This document shows, piece by piece, positions 8,160 to 16,934 of a DNA stretch of 64,000 nucleotides (the first letter of the stretch is position 1; each line of letters begins with the position of its first letter). A program made the translations under genes and the position numbers. Source of the stretch: G963665405 sp963665405. GTDB lineage: Bacteria > Chloroflexota > Dehalococcoidia > Lucifugimonadales > G963665405. The stretch is from assembly GCA_963665405.2 (NCBI GenBank), contig CAXXUH010000004.1:186001-250000 (forward strand). The letters run 5' to 3'. The notes beneath the pieces are model-generated. The model saw only the letters and a program-made list of their open reading frames with translations. It was not told the DNA's origin and searched no databases.

Positions 8160-8930
8160 ATGGGATTCAATACTCTCCTGTTGGAAAAGAGCGATGGCGT
8201 CGGCCTGATCACGCTGGACCGGCCCGAGGTGCTGAACGCGCTTAACCTCGAGCTGTTCCGCGAGTTGGATGCGGCAGTCACCGAGCTGGAGGCCGACGAG
8301 AGCGTCCGGGCCATCGTGTTCACGGGCTCCGGCGAGCGGGCATTTTCGGCGGGCGCGGACATCCACGAGATGGCCCGGATGGCGGAGGAGCCCAATCCTC
8401 AGCCGGCGTCGCTCGACGAGGAGCGTCATGGATACACTTGGCACATCGCCGCATGCGCAAAGCCGACGATCGGCGCGATGAACGGCCTGGCCTATGGCGG
8501 TGGCGCGATGATGGCGTCGAGCTTCGACATCAGGGTTGGCTGCGAGCGGACCTCGTTCAAGTTCCTGGCGGCGTCGTACGGACGCGTCAACTCGACGTGG
8601 AGCCTGCCGATGCAGGTCGGCTGGCCCGCGGCGAAGGAGCTGCTGTTCACCGCCAGGGTGGTCGGCGCCGAAGAGGCGTACCGGATCGGACTCCTCAACG
8701 ACCTGGTGCCGTCCGAGCGTCTCATGCACCGCAGCATGGAGATCGCCGGCCAGATCGCCGCCAACGACCCCCGGATGGTCCAGGGGATCAAGGAGCTGAT
8801 GATCCGCCACACCGGCGCGGGCTGGCTGGAGATGTTCGAGAGCGAGGCCGAGGCGAGGGGGGGTGCCCTGAAGCCGACGCCGACCCTCGACGGATTCAAG
8901 GATTTTCTCGCGCGGAAGGGCCGGGCCTGA
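8160..8930 (+). CDS. Crotonase-superfamily protein (enoyl-CoA hydratase/isomerase family)
   Basis: 256 residues, the usual length for the family. The CoA and oxyanion-hole segments are clear: LDRPEVLNALN, then AFSAGADIHEMA, and GLAYGGGAMMASSFDIRV. The two glutamates used by true enoyl-CoA hydratases are not where expected: the first position reads GGGAMM rather than GGGCEL, and no FGxPE segment follows. It may therefore be an isomerase, hydrolase or other crotonase-fold enzyme. It ends two bases before a CoA-transferase start, so the pair probably activate and process one acyl-CoA. Confidence 0.85.
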   Translation: MGFNTLLLEKSDGVGLITLDRPEVLNALNLELFRELDAAVTELEADESVRAIVFTGSGERAFSAGADIHEMARMAEEPNPQPASLDEERHGYTWHIAACAKPTIGAMNGLAYGGGAMMASSFDIRVGCERTSFKFLAASYGRVNSTWSLPMQVGWPAAKELLFTARVVGAEEAYRIGLLNDLVPSERLMHRSMEIAGQIAANDPRMVQGIKELMIRHTGAGWLEMFESEAEARGGALKPTPTLDGFKDFLARKGRA

Positions 8931-8932
8931 GT

Positions 8933-10111
8933 ATGACGGACACTCCACTGCAAGGGCTCAGGATGCTTGACCTCGGGCGATACCAGGCGGGCCCCAGGTG
9001 CGCGCTGATGTTCGCGCGGATGGGCGCGGAGGTCATCAAGATAGAGTCGCCGTCCGGCGACGAGAGCCGCAAGAACGGACCGACCGTCAGGGGCCAGAGC
9101 GCCTACTGGGTCCAGTACAACAGCGGCAAGAAGAGCCTGGCCATCGACCTCCGCTCCGACGCCGGCAAGGAGGTCCTCCGGGACCTCGTGAAAGTCTCGG
9201 ACTTTCTGTTACAGAATTTCCGGCCTGGGACCATCGATACGATGGGGTTCGGCTACGACGTCCTGAAGGAGCTGAACCCGCGCATCATCATGATCAACGT
9301 GTCGGCCTACGGACAGTACGGCCCGTACCGGGACAGGGTCGGGTTCGACCCCATCGGACAGGCCCTCGGGGGCCTGATGTCGATGACCGGCTTTCCGGGC
9401 GATCCCCCGATAAGAACGTACTTCCCGCTGATCGACAGGATAACGGCCCTGCATGCCGCTATCGGCGCGCTCGCCGCGCTCAGGGAGCGGGACCTGTCGG
9501 GCGAGGGTCAGGCCATCGACGTGTGCCTGGCCGATACCGGGTTCACGGTCAACGAGATACCCATCTCGGCCTACCTGGGAGACGGGGCCGTCCAGGAGCG
9601 GGAGGGCAACGGCAGGGGCGCCAACAATGCGTATCAGACCACAGACGGCTGGATCTTCCTGGCCGCCGCCAGCGATGCGATGTGGCCGAGGATGTGCCAG
9701 GCCATCGGCAGGACAGACTGGCTCGAAGATCCCCGATACGGGACGCGGGCCGACCGCGACAAGCACGCCGGGGAGCTGGAGTCAGACCTGACCGAATGGT
9801 TCGCGTCGAGGTCGACCGCCGAGGCCACCGGCACCCTATCTGAGCACAGCGTGCCTGCGGCTCCGGTCAACGACATCGAGCAGGCGGCAAACGATCCTCA
9901 TCTGCAGGAGCGCGAGGTGATGGTCGAGGTGCCGGACCCCACTGCGGGGAGCATCCACGTCACCGGCAAAGTGATCAAGTTCAGCCGCACCCCGATGGTA
10001 GTGGGGTCCGCGCCGGCCATAGGCGAGCACAACGACGACGTCCTGCGGGACCTCCTGGGTTACTCCGGGGAAACGGTCGACGAGCTGAGGCGGGCCGGGG
10101 TCATCAGGTAG
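8933..10111 (+). CDS. CoA-transferase family III (CaiB/BaiF) protein
   Basis: 392 residues from ATG at 8933, two bases after the crotonase stop. The N-terminal pattern LQGLRMLDLGRYQAGPRC and AEVIKIESPSGDESR is typical. KKSLAIDLRS and GQYGPYRDRVGFDPIGQALGG follow. The catalytic aspartate is expected in CLADTG near residue 199. Family members move CoA between an acyl-CoA donor and a carboxylic acid. Pairing with a crotonase suggests use of a carboxylate or carnitine-like substrate; this is inference. Confidence 0.9.
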   Translation: MTDTPLQGLRMLDLGRYQAGPRCALMFARMGAEVIKIESPSGDESRKNGPTVRGQSAYWVQYNSGKKSLAIDLRSDAGKEVLRDLVKVSDFLLQNFRPGTIDTMGFGYDVLKELNPRIIMINVSAYGQYGPYRDRVGFDPIGQALGGLMSMTGFPGDPPIRTYFPLIDRITALHAAIGALAALRERDLSGEGQAIDVCLADTGFTVNEIPISAYLGDGAVQEREGNGRGANNAYQTTDGWIFLAAASDAMWPRMCQAIGRTDWLEDPRYGTRADRDKHAGELESDLTEWFASRSTAEATGTLSEHSVPAAPVNDIEQAANDPHLQEREVMVEVPDPTAGSIHVTGKVIKFSRTPMVVGSAPAIGEHNDDVLRDLLGYSGETVDELRRAGVIR

Positions 10112-10121
10112 TGCCACCGCA

Positions 10122-10147
10122 GGGCGCACGGCCGTGCGACCCTACGG
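10122..10147. repeat. Palindromic intergenic repeat, family B copy 3
   Basis: GGGCGCACGGCCGTGCGACCC followed by TACGG, between the CoA-transferase and moaD. Confidence 0.7.
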
Positions 10148-10191
10148 CATTCTCCGTATCCCAGCGGCGATGTCAGGACGGCCCACGGTGC

Positions 10192-10197
10192 TATAAT
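10192..10197 (+). promoter_or_regulatory. Candidate -10 element of moaDE
   Basis: A perfect TATAAT ends 11 bases before the moaD ATG. The predicted transcript start falls within about 5 bases of the start codon, so the mRNA may be nearly leaderless. The -35 region is weak. Confidence 0.5.
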
Positions 10198-10208
10198 GAG
10201 CCGGTACC

Positions 10209-10460
10209 ATGCGGGTCACGATCAAGCTTTTCGCGGCGTATAGAGAGAGGGCGGGGAAGTCGGACACGGCGCTGGAGCTGCCCGACGGATCCACCGTCGG
10301 ATTCCTGGCGGAGGAGATGGTCCGGCTATATCCTGGATTGCCGCGGGACCCGTCCAGGCTCGTGGTCGCCGTCAACCGAGACTACCGGCGGCACGGCCAT
10401 ACGTTGCAGGACGGAGACGAGGTGGCCCTCATCCCGCCGGTGAGTGGAGGCGCCCGATGA
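10209..10460 (+). CDS. moaD: MoaD-like sulfur carrier (molybdopterin synthase small subunit)
   Basis: 83 residues with a ubiquitin-like beta-grasp pattern: MRVTIKLFAAYRERAG at the start, LVVAVNRDYRRHGHTLQDGDEVALIPPVSGGAR at the end in two pieces of that motif. The thiocarboxylate-forming Gly-Gly is not terminal: two residues, Ala-Arg, follow it. The stop overlaps the moaE start by four bases (ATGA), so the two are translated together. It should donate sulfur to cyclic pyranopterin monophosphate in molybdopterin synthesis, if the tail is tolerated or trimmed. Confidence 0.85.
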   Translation: MRVTIKLFAAYRERAGKSDTALELPDGSTVGFLAEEMVRLYPGLPRDPSRLVVAVNRDYRRHGHTLQDGDEVALIPPVSGGAR

Positions 10461-10918
10461 TCGAGATTACCCACGATCCGCTGAATCCCGAGGCTGTAAC
10501 TCGGAAGGTGACGGGGCCCGGGAACGGCGCGGTCGTGACGTTTCTGGGCACGACACGCGATTCGACCAGCGGTCGAGGGGTGCTGCGTCTGGAGTACGAG
10601 GGCTACGAGCCGATGGCGACGGAGAAGCTGGTCGAGATATCGGCGGAGATCCGGGAGCGGTGGGGGATCGAGAACGTGGCCGTTGCCCACCGGCTGGGCC
10701 GTCTGGAGATCGGCGAGGTCAGCCTGGTTGTGGCGGTCGCGTCGCCCCACCGGGGTGAGGCGTTTGCCGCCTGCCAGTACGCCGTCGATCGCATCAAGCA
10801 GACCGTACCTATCTGGAAGAAGGAGTTCTTCGAGGATGGGGAGGTATGGGTCGGCAGCCAGGACGATTGCTGGACTCCGGAGCCCGCGGAGGATGCGCCG
10901 TCACGGGCCGAGGCCTAG
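10457..10918 (+). CDS. moaE: Molybdopterin synthase catalytic subunit MoaE
   Basis: 153 residues. The motifs AVVTFLGTTRD, LEYEGYEPMA, VAHRLGRLEIGEVSLVVAVASPHRGEAF and IKQTVPIWKKEFFEDG match MoaE in order, including the conserved lysines near the C-terminus. It inserts two sulfurs from MoaD to make molybdopterin. Nearby molybdenum-enzyme genes (the SUOX-like protein at 197 and the CoxSM-like pair) would need this cofactor. Starts within moaD. Confidence 0.93.
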   Translation: MIEITHDPLNPEAVTRKVTGPGNGAVVTFLGTTRDSTSGRGVLRLEYEGYEPMATEKLVEISAEIRERWGIENVAVAHRLGRLEIGEVSLVVAVASPHRGEAFAACQYAVDRIKQTVPIWKKEFFEDGEVWVGSQDDCWTPEPAEDAPSRAEA

Positions 10919-11108
10919 GGCCCGGAGGCCCAGCGGGCCCGGCTCATCGCACCCCGAGGGACGCAGCATCTGCACCATTCATCGTGCGCAGAACTGACAT
11001 CGATACCCAAATAAAAACGTCTGCACCGGAAAAAGTCGGCCGATGGCCCGGCGGTGCGAGAATCCTCAGCCAGAGCGGCAAGTCTGCCGAAAACCATCAG
11101 CCGGCTCG

Positions 11109-11137
11109 TTGCCGGTTAGGTGTGTCTTTGCTATAGT
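11109..11137 (+). promoter_or_regulatory. Promoter of tRNA-Ser
   Basis: TTGCCG (11109-11114), a 17-base spacer and TATAGT (11132-11137). The tRNA starts 11 bases after the -10 box. Confidence 0.7.
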
Positions 11138-11147
11138 ACTGTCACGT

Positions 11148-11239
11148 GGAGGGATCGCATAGTGGTCTAGTGCGGCCGCCTGCTAAGCGGCTAGGGGGCG
11201 AAAGCTCTCTCATGGGTTCGAATCCCATTCCCTCCGCCA
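11148..11239 (+). tRNA. tRNA-Ser (anticodon GCT), CCA encoded
   Basis: The seven-base acceptor stem GGAGGGA pairs with TCCCTCC. The anticodon stem GCCGC/GCGGC encloses the loop CTGCTAA, giving anticodon GCT. A long variable arm, the T-loop GTTCGAATC and a genomically encoded CCA follow. Length 92, as expected for a class II tRNA. Confidence 0.95.
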
Positions 11240-11351
11240 GATGCCCTCGATGTGATCGACGCCGTCAGCAAGACCAGTAGTCAGGAGCAATAGCTCAGCG
11301 GCTCGGTGACCGGGTACAGACAAGGTGTAGGGAATCCCCCTCCCGGAGAGA

Positions 11352-12650
11352 ATGCGAAGCTACTACATTTGGACCATCGGGTGCCAGATGAACAAAGCGG
11401 ACTCCGAGCGTCTGGAGAGTGCCCTCGGCCAGATGGGAATGTCCTCTACGGACTCGCCCGAGGAGGCCGACGTCGTCGTCGTCAATAGCTGTGTGGTCCG
11501 GCAGAGCGCCGAGGACAAGGTCGGCGGGATGCTCTGGAGCCTCAAGCCGTTGAAGCGGGACGACCCCGACAAGGTCGTCGCACTCATGGGCTGCATGGTC
11601 GGGCCCAAAACCGCCGATCTGGAGAAGCGCTTCCCCCACGTCGATGCCTTCATGCGTCCCCAGCAGTTCGGACCCCTGCTCGAGATAGTCGGGGACCGGA
11701 TGGGAGTGGACCCCGAAGGCTGCGTCGGCGCCCTCTCGGCCAGGCCAGCCGTGAGCACTTACGTGCCGATAATCCACGGATGCGACAAGTTCTGCACCTT
11801 CTGCATCATCCCGTATCGCAGGGGCAGGGAGGTCAGCCGCACGGTCGAGGACATCGTCCGGGAGGTAGAGCTTCTGTCGCGGCGTGGGGCGATGGAGGTC
11901 ACACTGCTGGGGCAGAACGTCGACTCGTACGGACACGACCTGGCGGGATCGCCCGACCTGGGAGACCTCCTGGCGGCCGTCAATCAGGTCGACGGCATCG
12001 CGCGGATACGCTTCCTCACATCCCATCCGAACGACATGAGCGACCACATCGTCGAGTCGGTGGCGGAGCTGAACAAGGTCTGCGAGCACATCAATCTTCC
12101 GTTCCAGGCGGGCGACGACAGCGTGCTGCAGAGGATGCGCCGCGGCTACACGCGGGACGACTACTGCCGCCTGGTCGACAAGATCAGGGACAGGGTGCCC
12201 GGCGTCTCTCTGAGCACCGACGTTATCGTCGGCTTCAGCGGCGAGAGCGACCGGGAGTTCCAGCGGACGCTGGACCTCGTCCGGGAGATCAATTTCGACA
12301 AGGTCCATGCGGCGGCCTACTCCACCCGCGAGGGCACCATTGCCGCGCGGACGATGGAGGACGACGTCCCGTCCGAGGAGAAGAAGGCCCGTCTGGTGGC
12401 GCTCGAAGCGCTCCAGGAAGAGATCCTTACGGAGATCAACGGGCGCAGGCAGGGCGCCACGGCCGAGGTGCTCGTCGAGGGCGTCCGGCGCGGCAAGTAC
12501 TTCGGCCGTGATCGGAACGACAAGCTCGTGTTCTTCGAGGACGGCGCCGACCGGACCGGACAGATCGTGGACGTCATGATCGAAAAGACCAGCCCGTGGT
12601 CTCTCCAGGGTGCCCTCGTGTCCCCCGCGGTAGCGACCCAAAGGAGCTAA
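11352..12650 (+). CDS. miaB: tRNA-2-methylthio-N6-dimethylallyladenosine synthase MiaB
   Basis: 432 residues; GGAGAG lies just before the ATG. The N-terminal UPF0004 domain has the auxiliary cluster cysteines Cys11, Cys47 and Cys81. The radical SAM motif C144-x3-C148-x2-C151 is in HGCDKFCTFCIIPYRRG. A C-terminal TRAM domain runs from about residue 362. It adds a methylthio group to A37 of tRNAs. It is cotranscribed with nadA (four-base gap). It also starts 112 bases after tRNA-Ser, so read-through from that promoter is possible. Confidence 0.93.
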   Translation: MRSYYIWTIGCQMNKADSERLESALGQMGMSSTDSPEEADVVVVNSCVVRQSAEDKVGGMLWSLKPLKRDDPDKVVALMGCMVGPKTADLEKRFPHVDAFMRPQQFGPLLEIVGDRMGVDPEGCVGALSARPAVSTYVPIIHGCDKFCTFCIIPYRRGREVSRTVEDIVREVELLSRRGAMEVTLLGQNVDSYGHDLAGSPDLGDLLAAVNQVDGIARIRFLTSHPNDMSDHIVESVAELNKVCEHINLPFQAGDDSVLQRMRRGYTRDDYCRLVDKIRDRVPGVSLSTDVIVGFSGESDREFQRTLDLVREINFDKVHAAAYSTREGTIAARTMEDDVPSEEKKARLVALEALQEEILTEINGRRQGATAEVLVEGVRRGKYFGRDRNDKLVFFEDGADRTGQIVDVMIEKTSPWSLQGALVSPAVATQRS

Positions 12651-12654
12651 GGCA

Positions 12655-13863
12655 GTGGCGATCCAACTCAAGGAGCCGTTCGTCCCCCTCACCGAGATCG
12701 AGCAGCCCGCCTTCTGTCAAGCCGACGACGAGCTGAAGTCCAGGACGCTCGAAGAGGAATTCACGATAGGCGTCCGGTGGCAGAAGATACCCGCCTCCTA
12801 TCTGAGAACGCTGCCCGAAGAGCACGATGCCAGTATCGCCGAGTCCAGGGCGAAGCTGGGGAGCCGCTTGGTGATCCTCGGCCACCACTATCAGCGCAAC
12901 GAGGTGATCAGGTTCGCCGACCTGAGAGGAGACTCGTTCAAGCTTTCCCAGTATGCGGCCTCCCAGAGGGGCGCGGAGTTCATCCTGTTCTGTGGCGTCC
13001 ACTTCATGGCCGAGACGGCGGACATCCTGAGCGGTCCGCACCAGATGGTGTCGCTCCCGAACCTCACGGCCGGATGCTCGATGGCGGACATGGCCGCGTC
13101 CGACGATGTGGCGGACTGCTGGGACGACCTTGCGGATGTTCTCGGTGACGACGGAGGTGTAACCCCGGTCACCTATATGAACTCCACCGCCGAGATCAAG
13201 GCCCTGTGCGGACTTAACAACGGCATCGTCTGCACGTCGTCCAACGCCCGGGCGACGTTCGAATGGGGGTTCAGCCAACGGCGGCGGATCTTGTTTTTGC
13301 CAGACCAGCACCTGGGCAGGAACACCGCGGTCAAGATGGGCATCGGTCTGGACGAGATGCTGGTCTGGAACCCGTTCAAGCGGTTGGGGGGCCACACCGA
13401 GGACGCCCTCCGTCGGGCGAAGATCATCCTGTGGCAGGGCCACTGCTCGGTCCACACACGGTTCAAGGTCGAGCAGATCGAGGAGGCGCGGCGTCGATAC
13501 CCAGACGTCCGAGTCGTGGTCCATCCGGAGTGCACCAGGGAGGTCGTGGACGCTGCCGACTGCAACGGATCGACCGAATACATCATCAAAACGATAGCAG
13601 AGTCCCCGCCGGGCAGCGTCTGGGCCGTCGGGACGGAGATCAACCTGGTGAACCGGATCAACCAGGAGCAGCCGGACAAGACCGTTTTCTGCCTGGACCC
13701 GGTGGTGTGCCCCTGCTCGACGATGTACCGGATCCACCCCGCCTATGTGGCATGGGTCCTCGATGGCATGCGCGAAGGGGTGGCCGTGAATCAGATCAAG
13801 GTCGACGACGAGACTGCCGGCAATGCGAGGGTCGCGCTGGACCGAATGCTCTCGGTCGCGTAG
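12655..13863 (+). CDS. nadA: Quinolinate synthase NadA
   Basis: 402 residues from GTG at 12655; AAGGAG inside the miaB end serves as ribosome site. Motifs: LGHHYQRNEVIRFAD, GDSFKLSQYAA, AGCSMADMA, FLPDQHLGRNTA, VHPECTREVV and DPVVCPCSTMYRIHP. The three cysteines expected to hold the [4Fe-4S] cluster are in LFCGVHFMAET, PECT and VVCPC. It condenses iminoaspartate and dihydroxyacetone phosphate to quinolinate. nadC follows, but no aspartate oxidase (nadB) is present here. Confidence 0.94.
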   Translation: MAIQLKEPFVPLTEIEQPAFCQADDELKSRTLEEEFTIGVRWQKIPASYLRTLPEEHDASIAESRAKLGSRLVILGHHYQRNEVIRFADLRGDSFKLSQYAASQRGAEFILFCGVHFMAETADILSGPHQMVSLPNLTAGCSMADMAASDDVADCWDDLADVLGDDGGVTPVTYMNSTAEIKALCGLNNGIVCTSSNARATFEWGFSQRRRILFLPDQHLGRNTAVKMGIGLDEMLVWNPFKRLGGHTEDALRRAKIILWQGHCSVHTRFKVEQIEEARRRYPDVRVVVHPECTREVVDAADCNGSTEYIIKTIAESPPGSVWAVGTEINLVNRINQEQPDKTVFCLDPVVCPCSTMYRIHPAYVAWVLDGMREGVAVNQIKVDDETAGNARVALDRMLSVA

Positions 13864-14070
13864 GTGCTCCGAGTACAAGGCAAGTCTGACGAGAGCCCAT
13901 CGTCCGACATCCGTCGACACACGCAGGCCGAGTGGGGGTGCGCCACCGGGCCTCTCCGGATGGATGCAAGCTCGCTCTGCTGTTCGCCGTGAGCTCCGAT
14001 CCTATCGAGAGTCTCGACACAGTCGGACCTGACGAGCCGCGATCCTGCTCAGAGATTCGGAAGCCTCCCC

Positions 14071-14916
14071 ATGCAGATAACTCCTGAGATCGAAGAGCTG
14101 ATCGATCGGGCCCTTGCCGAGGATCTCGCCCTGGGGGACCCGACGACCGATTCGCTGATACCCGAAGGTCTCGCAGGGGCGGCGGGGATAATCTCGCGGC
14201 AGGACGGTGTGGTGGCCGGCGGGTCCGTTCTCGCCGCTGTCTTCCGCCGCATCGACCCGTCGGTACGGGTAGCCGTCGGGAAACCGGACGGCTCGACCGT
14301 GCGCGGAGGCGACGAGATCGCGAGGGTCGAAGGGCCGCTGGCCTCGATGCTGAAGGCAGAGAGGACGGCCCTGAACTTCGTTCAGCGGCTCAGCGGCATC
14401 GCCACGACTACCAGCACATACGTGAAGGCCGTCGAGGGTCTGCCGGTCCGTATCGTCGACACCCGCAAGACGACGCCGGGCCTTCGGACGCTCGAAAAGG
14501 CCGCCGTTCGGGCCGGAGGAGGGTCCAACCACCGGATGGCGCTGGCCGACGGCGTTCTCATTAAGGACAATCACATCGACGCGCTGCGCAAACGAGGGAT
14601 GAGCCTGAGGGACATCGTGGAGCGCGCGCGGTCCGGGTCTCCCCATACGCTCAAGATCGAGGTGGAGGTAGAAGGCCTGGACGGCGTGCGGGAGGCGTTG
14701 GACGCCGGGGCGGACATTCTCATGCTGGACAACATGCCGCTAGAGGACATGGCCAGGGCGGTGCAGATGGCCAAGGGTCGGGCGATCACCGAGGCGTCCG
14801 GCGGAATTTCCCTGGACACCGTACGGGCCGTCGGCTCCACCGGGGTCGATCTTATCTCGGTTGGCGCACTGACCCATTCCTCCTCCGCCCTCGACATCGG
14901 CCTGGACCTGCTCTGA
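14071..14916 (+). CDS. nadC: Nicotinate-nucleotide pyrophosphorylase NadC
   Basis: 281 residues. It has AEDLALGDPTTDSLIP at the N-terminus, then ERTALNFVQRLSGIAT, DTRKTTPGLRTLEKAAVRAGGG, HRMALADGVLIKDNH and EVEVEGLDGVREAL. These are the substrate-binding and barrel motifs of the family. It turns quinolinate and PRPP into nicotinate mononucleotide, the next step after NadA. The 207-base gap from nadA holds no gene that I can support. Confidence 0.94.
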   Translation: MQITPEIEELIDRALAEDLALGDPTTDSLIPEGLAGAAGIISRQDGVVAGGSVLAAVFRRIDPSVRVAVGKPDGSTVRGGDEIARVEGPLASMLKAERTALNFVQRLSGIATTTSTYVKAVEGLPVRIVDTRKTTPGLRTLEKAAVRAGGGSNHRMALADGVLIKDNHIDALRKRGMSLRDIVERARSGSPHTLKIEVEVEGLDGVREALDAGADILMLDNMPLEDMARAVQMAKGRAITEASGGISLDTVRAVGSTGVDLISVGALTHSSSALDIGLDLL

Positions 14917-14929
14917 GAGCCGGGCCGAC

Positions 14930-16282
14930 GTGAACGACCCGCAGGACCGGGACGAGAGAGACAAACGGGGTGGGGTAGGAGGGTACGCCCGTCCTCCCGC
15001 GCCGGTGGCCATGGTCGCCTTCGTCACCATCCTCGTTGCCTTGATCGCCGCACTGGTCGTCATTGGAGGCAGGGGTGGCGGCGATGACAGGATTCCCCCA
15101 GCCGCGTCGGAGCCCGCCATGAACCGAATCGTCTACGTGGACAGCCAGGGCCAGATCAGGACAATCGATCCGGACGGCCTCAACGAGGTGACGATTACGC
15201 CGGAGGAGGGCCTGTTTGCCTGGCCGTCCTGGTCGCCCGACTCGACCCGCATCTCATTCTCCGCACTCGTGCGGAAGCCCGACGGTCAGGCGGCTCTGGA
15301 GATATATGTCGCAGAGGGTGGGGCCGCAAAACCCCAGCTTGCGTACGCGAACGAGCCGGGGACGACCGTGATCGCCCAGGGCGTCCCGCACTACTCCCTA
15401 TGGTCGCCCGACGGCAGACGCATCGCGTTTATCGCCAGCACTCCGGATGCACTCACCCTGTTTATGGACGACCGCCGAACCCTGGCCGGACCCGAAGAGG
15501 TGCTGCGGAGCGCGCCCTTGTGGATGGCCTGGTCGTCGAATTCTCGGTATCTGCTCGTCCATGGCGGGATCGACCATTTCCTCGTCGACACCGAAGACGG
15601 CAACGCGGTCACTGTGTTGTCCGTGCGCTCCGATGGATACCGGGTGCCGGCGTGGCGGCCCTCGGCAGAGGAGATGACGTTCATCATGCGGGGGTCGAAC
15701 GGCGCGTACTCTCTGCAGGTCGACCCGATAGACTCGAACGAGCCCACACTAATCCAGCAGACGCCTCCCGGGTCGGCGTTCCTCTGGTCTCCCGACGGAT
15801 CGTTTCTCGGGGTCGCCCGCCCGGCCGTTCTGGGGAGCACCGTGCACAGCCGGCTCGATCTGATCTCGGCGGATGGAGCGGCCCAGGGTTTCGACATGCC
15901 CGGAGGGTTGTTGGCCTTCTTCTGGGCTCCGGACGGCAGCAAGCTGGCCTACGTCCGGCTCACCGACCTTACGAGGACCAGCGGGGTGCTGCAGTGGGTC
16001 GTCCTCGACGTGATCTCCGGAGTCAGGCGGCCTCTGGTCGAGTTCATCCCCTCGTTCGAGCAGCTCACGATGTTCCAGTTCTTCGACCAGTACGCCTACT
16101 CGCACTCGATCTGGTCGCCCGATAGCAGCTCGATCGTGTTTGCGGGGCGGCTATGGACCCGCGCGATCATGGCGAGCTTGGGCCAGCAGCTTGCCCCGCA
16201 GATCTACGTCGTGGACGTGGATGGAGTTGGGGAGGCGAAGACGATCGCGGAGGGCGTCCAGGGGTTCTGGTCGCCGCGCTAG
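14930..16282 (+). CDS. Membrane-anchored TolB/PD40-type beta-propeller protein
   Basis: 450 residues from GTG. A short charged, proline-containing cytoplasmic head is followed by one membrane helix at about residues 26-48 (VAMVAFVTILVALIAALVVI). The rest is extracytoplasmic and contains about seven PD40 blades, each marked by a W-S/A-P-D-x-x-x-I-x-F pattern: WSPDSTRISF, WSPDGRRIAF, WSPDGSFLGV, WAPDGSKLAY and WSPDSSSIVF. Such propellers usually bind partners and are not enzymes. It starts 13 bases after nadC and is probably cotranscribed; the link to NAD synthesis is unclear. Confidence 0.8.
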   Translation: MNDPQDRDERDKRGGVGGYARPPAPVAMVAFVTILVALIAALVVIGGRGGGDDRIPPAASEPAMNRIVYVDSQGQIRTIDPDGLNEVTITPEEGLFAWPSWSPDSTRISFSALVRKPDGQAALEIYVAEGGAAKPQLAYANEPGTTVIAQGVPHYSLWSPDGRRIAFIASTPDALTLFMDDRRTLAGPEEVLRSAPLWMAWSSNSRYLLVHGGIDHFLVDTEDGNAVTVLSVRSDGYRVPAWRPSAEEMTFIMRGSNGAYSLQVDPIDSNEPTLIQQTPPGSAFLWSPDGSFLGVARPAVLGSTVHSRLDLISADGAAQGFDMPGGLLAFFWAPDGSKLAYVRLTDLTRTSGVLQWVVLDVISGVRRPLVEFIPSFEQLTMFQFFDQYAYSHSIWSPDSSSIVFAGRLWTRAIMASLGQQLAPQIYVVDVDGVGEAKTIAEGVQGFWSPR

Positions 16283-16379
16283 GACTTGCTTGCTGGTCCT
16301 GGGGGCCTGTGTGAGTAGATCCCCGCAGGGTCTCCCGAGCGTACGCCGATCAGCTCCCTCCCCAAAGAGACGTATGGTT

Positions 16380-16450
16380 TCTGAGGGACACCCTCAGACT
16401 CCCGGGAAAGGGCTATGCCCCTCTGCACACCCCGCCGTGTTGTCATTCTG
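16380..16450 (+). repeat. Intergenic repeat family A, copy 4
   Basis: CTGAGGGACACCCTCAGACT, a GGGCTATGCCC hairpin variant and CTCTGCACACCCC, ending at TTGTCATTCTG. It lies between convergent genes. Confidence 0.8.
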
Positions 16451-16466
16451 GGGCTGGCGGAAAAGA

Positions 16467-16931
16467 CTACTGTCGCCTGGGGCGCCCGAGGTCGACCGAG
16501 TCGAGGCTTATGGTGACCGGACCGTCGTTGTGGATCGAGACGAGCATGTGGGCCTGGAACCGGCCGGTCTCGACCTTCAGCCCGGACTCCCGGAACACCT
16601 CCACCGTCCGATCCAGTAGAGGCTCGGCTATCTCCGGCGGGGCGGCGTCCATGAAGCTGGGACGGCGCCCCTTGCGGGTGTTCCCGTACAGCGTGAACTG
16701 GCTGACAACCAACAGGTCGGCCCCGGTGTCCAGGGCCGACCTGTCGAATCTGCCTTCGGAGTCGTTGAAAATCCGGAGGTTCAGCGTCTTGTCGATGATG
16801 TAGCGGGCCTCGGGCTCGCCGTCTTCCCGGCCGACCCCGAGGAAGACCACCAGGCCGGGACCGATCTCCCCCACCAGCTCGTCTCCGACGGTGACGGATG
16901 CCCGGGCGACCCTCTGGATAAGGGCTCGCAA
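16467..16931 (-). CDS. dtd: D-aminoacyl-tRNA deacylase
   Basis: 154 residues. It starts MRALIQRVARASVTV and carries the two signature motifs of the family: SQFTLYGNT near residue 79 and the Gly-cisPro region in NDGPVTISLDS near residue 138. It removes D-amino acids mischarged onto tRNA. It lies three bases after the end of the FmdB-like gene on the same strand. Confidence 0.93.
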   Translation of the reverse strand: MRALIQRVARASVTVGDELVGEIGPGLVVFLGVGREDGEPEARYIIDKTLNLRIFNDSEGRFDRSALDTGADLLVVSQFTLYGNTRKGRRPSFMDAAPPEIAEPLLDRTVEVFRESGLKVETGRFQAHMLVSIHNDGPVTISLDSVDLGRPRRQ

Positions 16932-16934
16932 TTC

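Noticed and set aside
11283..11345. Possible second tRNA after tRNA-Ser (TAGCTCAGCGG segment)
   Set aside because: The D-arm-like string is present, but no matching acceptor stem, anticodon stem or GTTCGA T-loop follows, so it does not fold as a tRNA.
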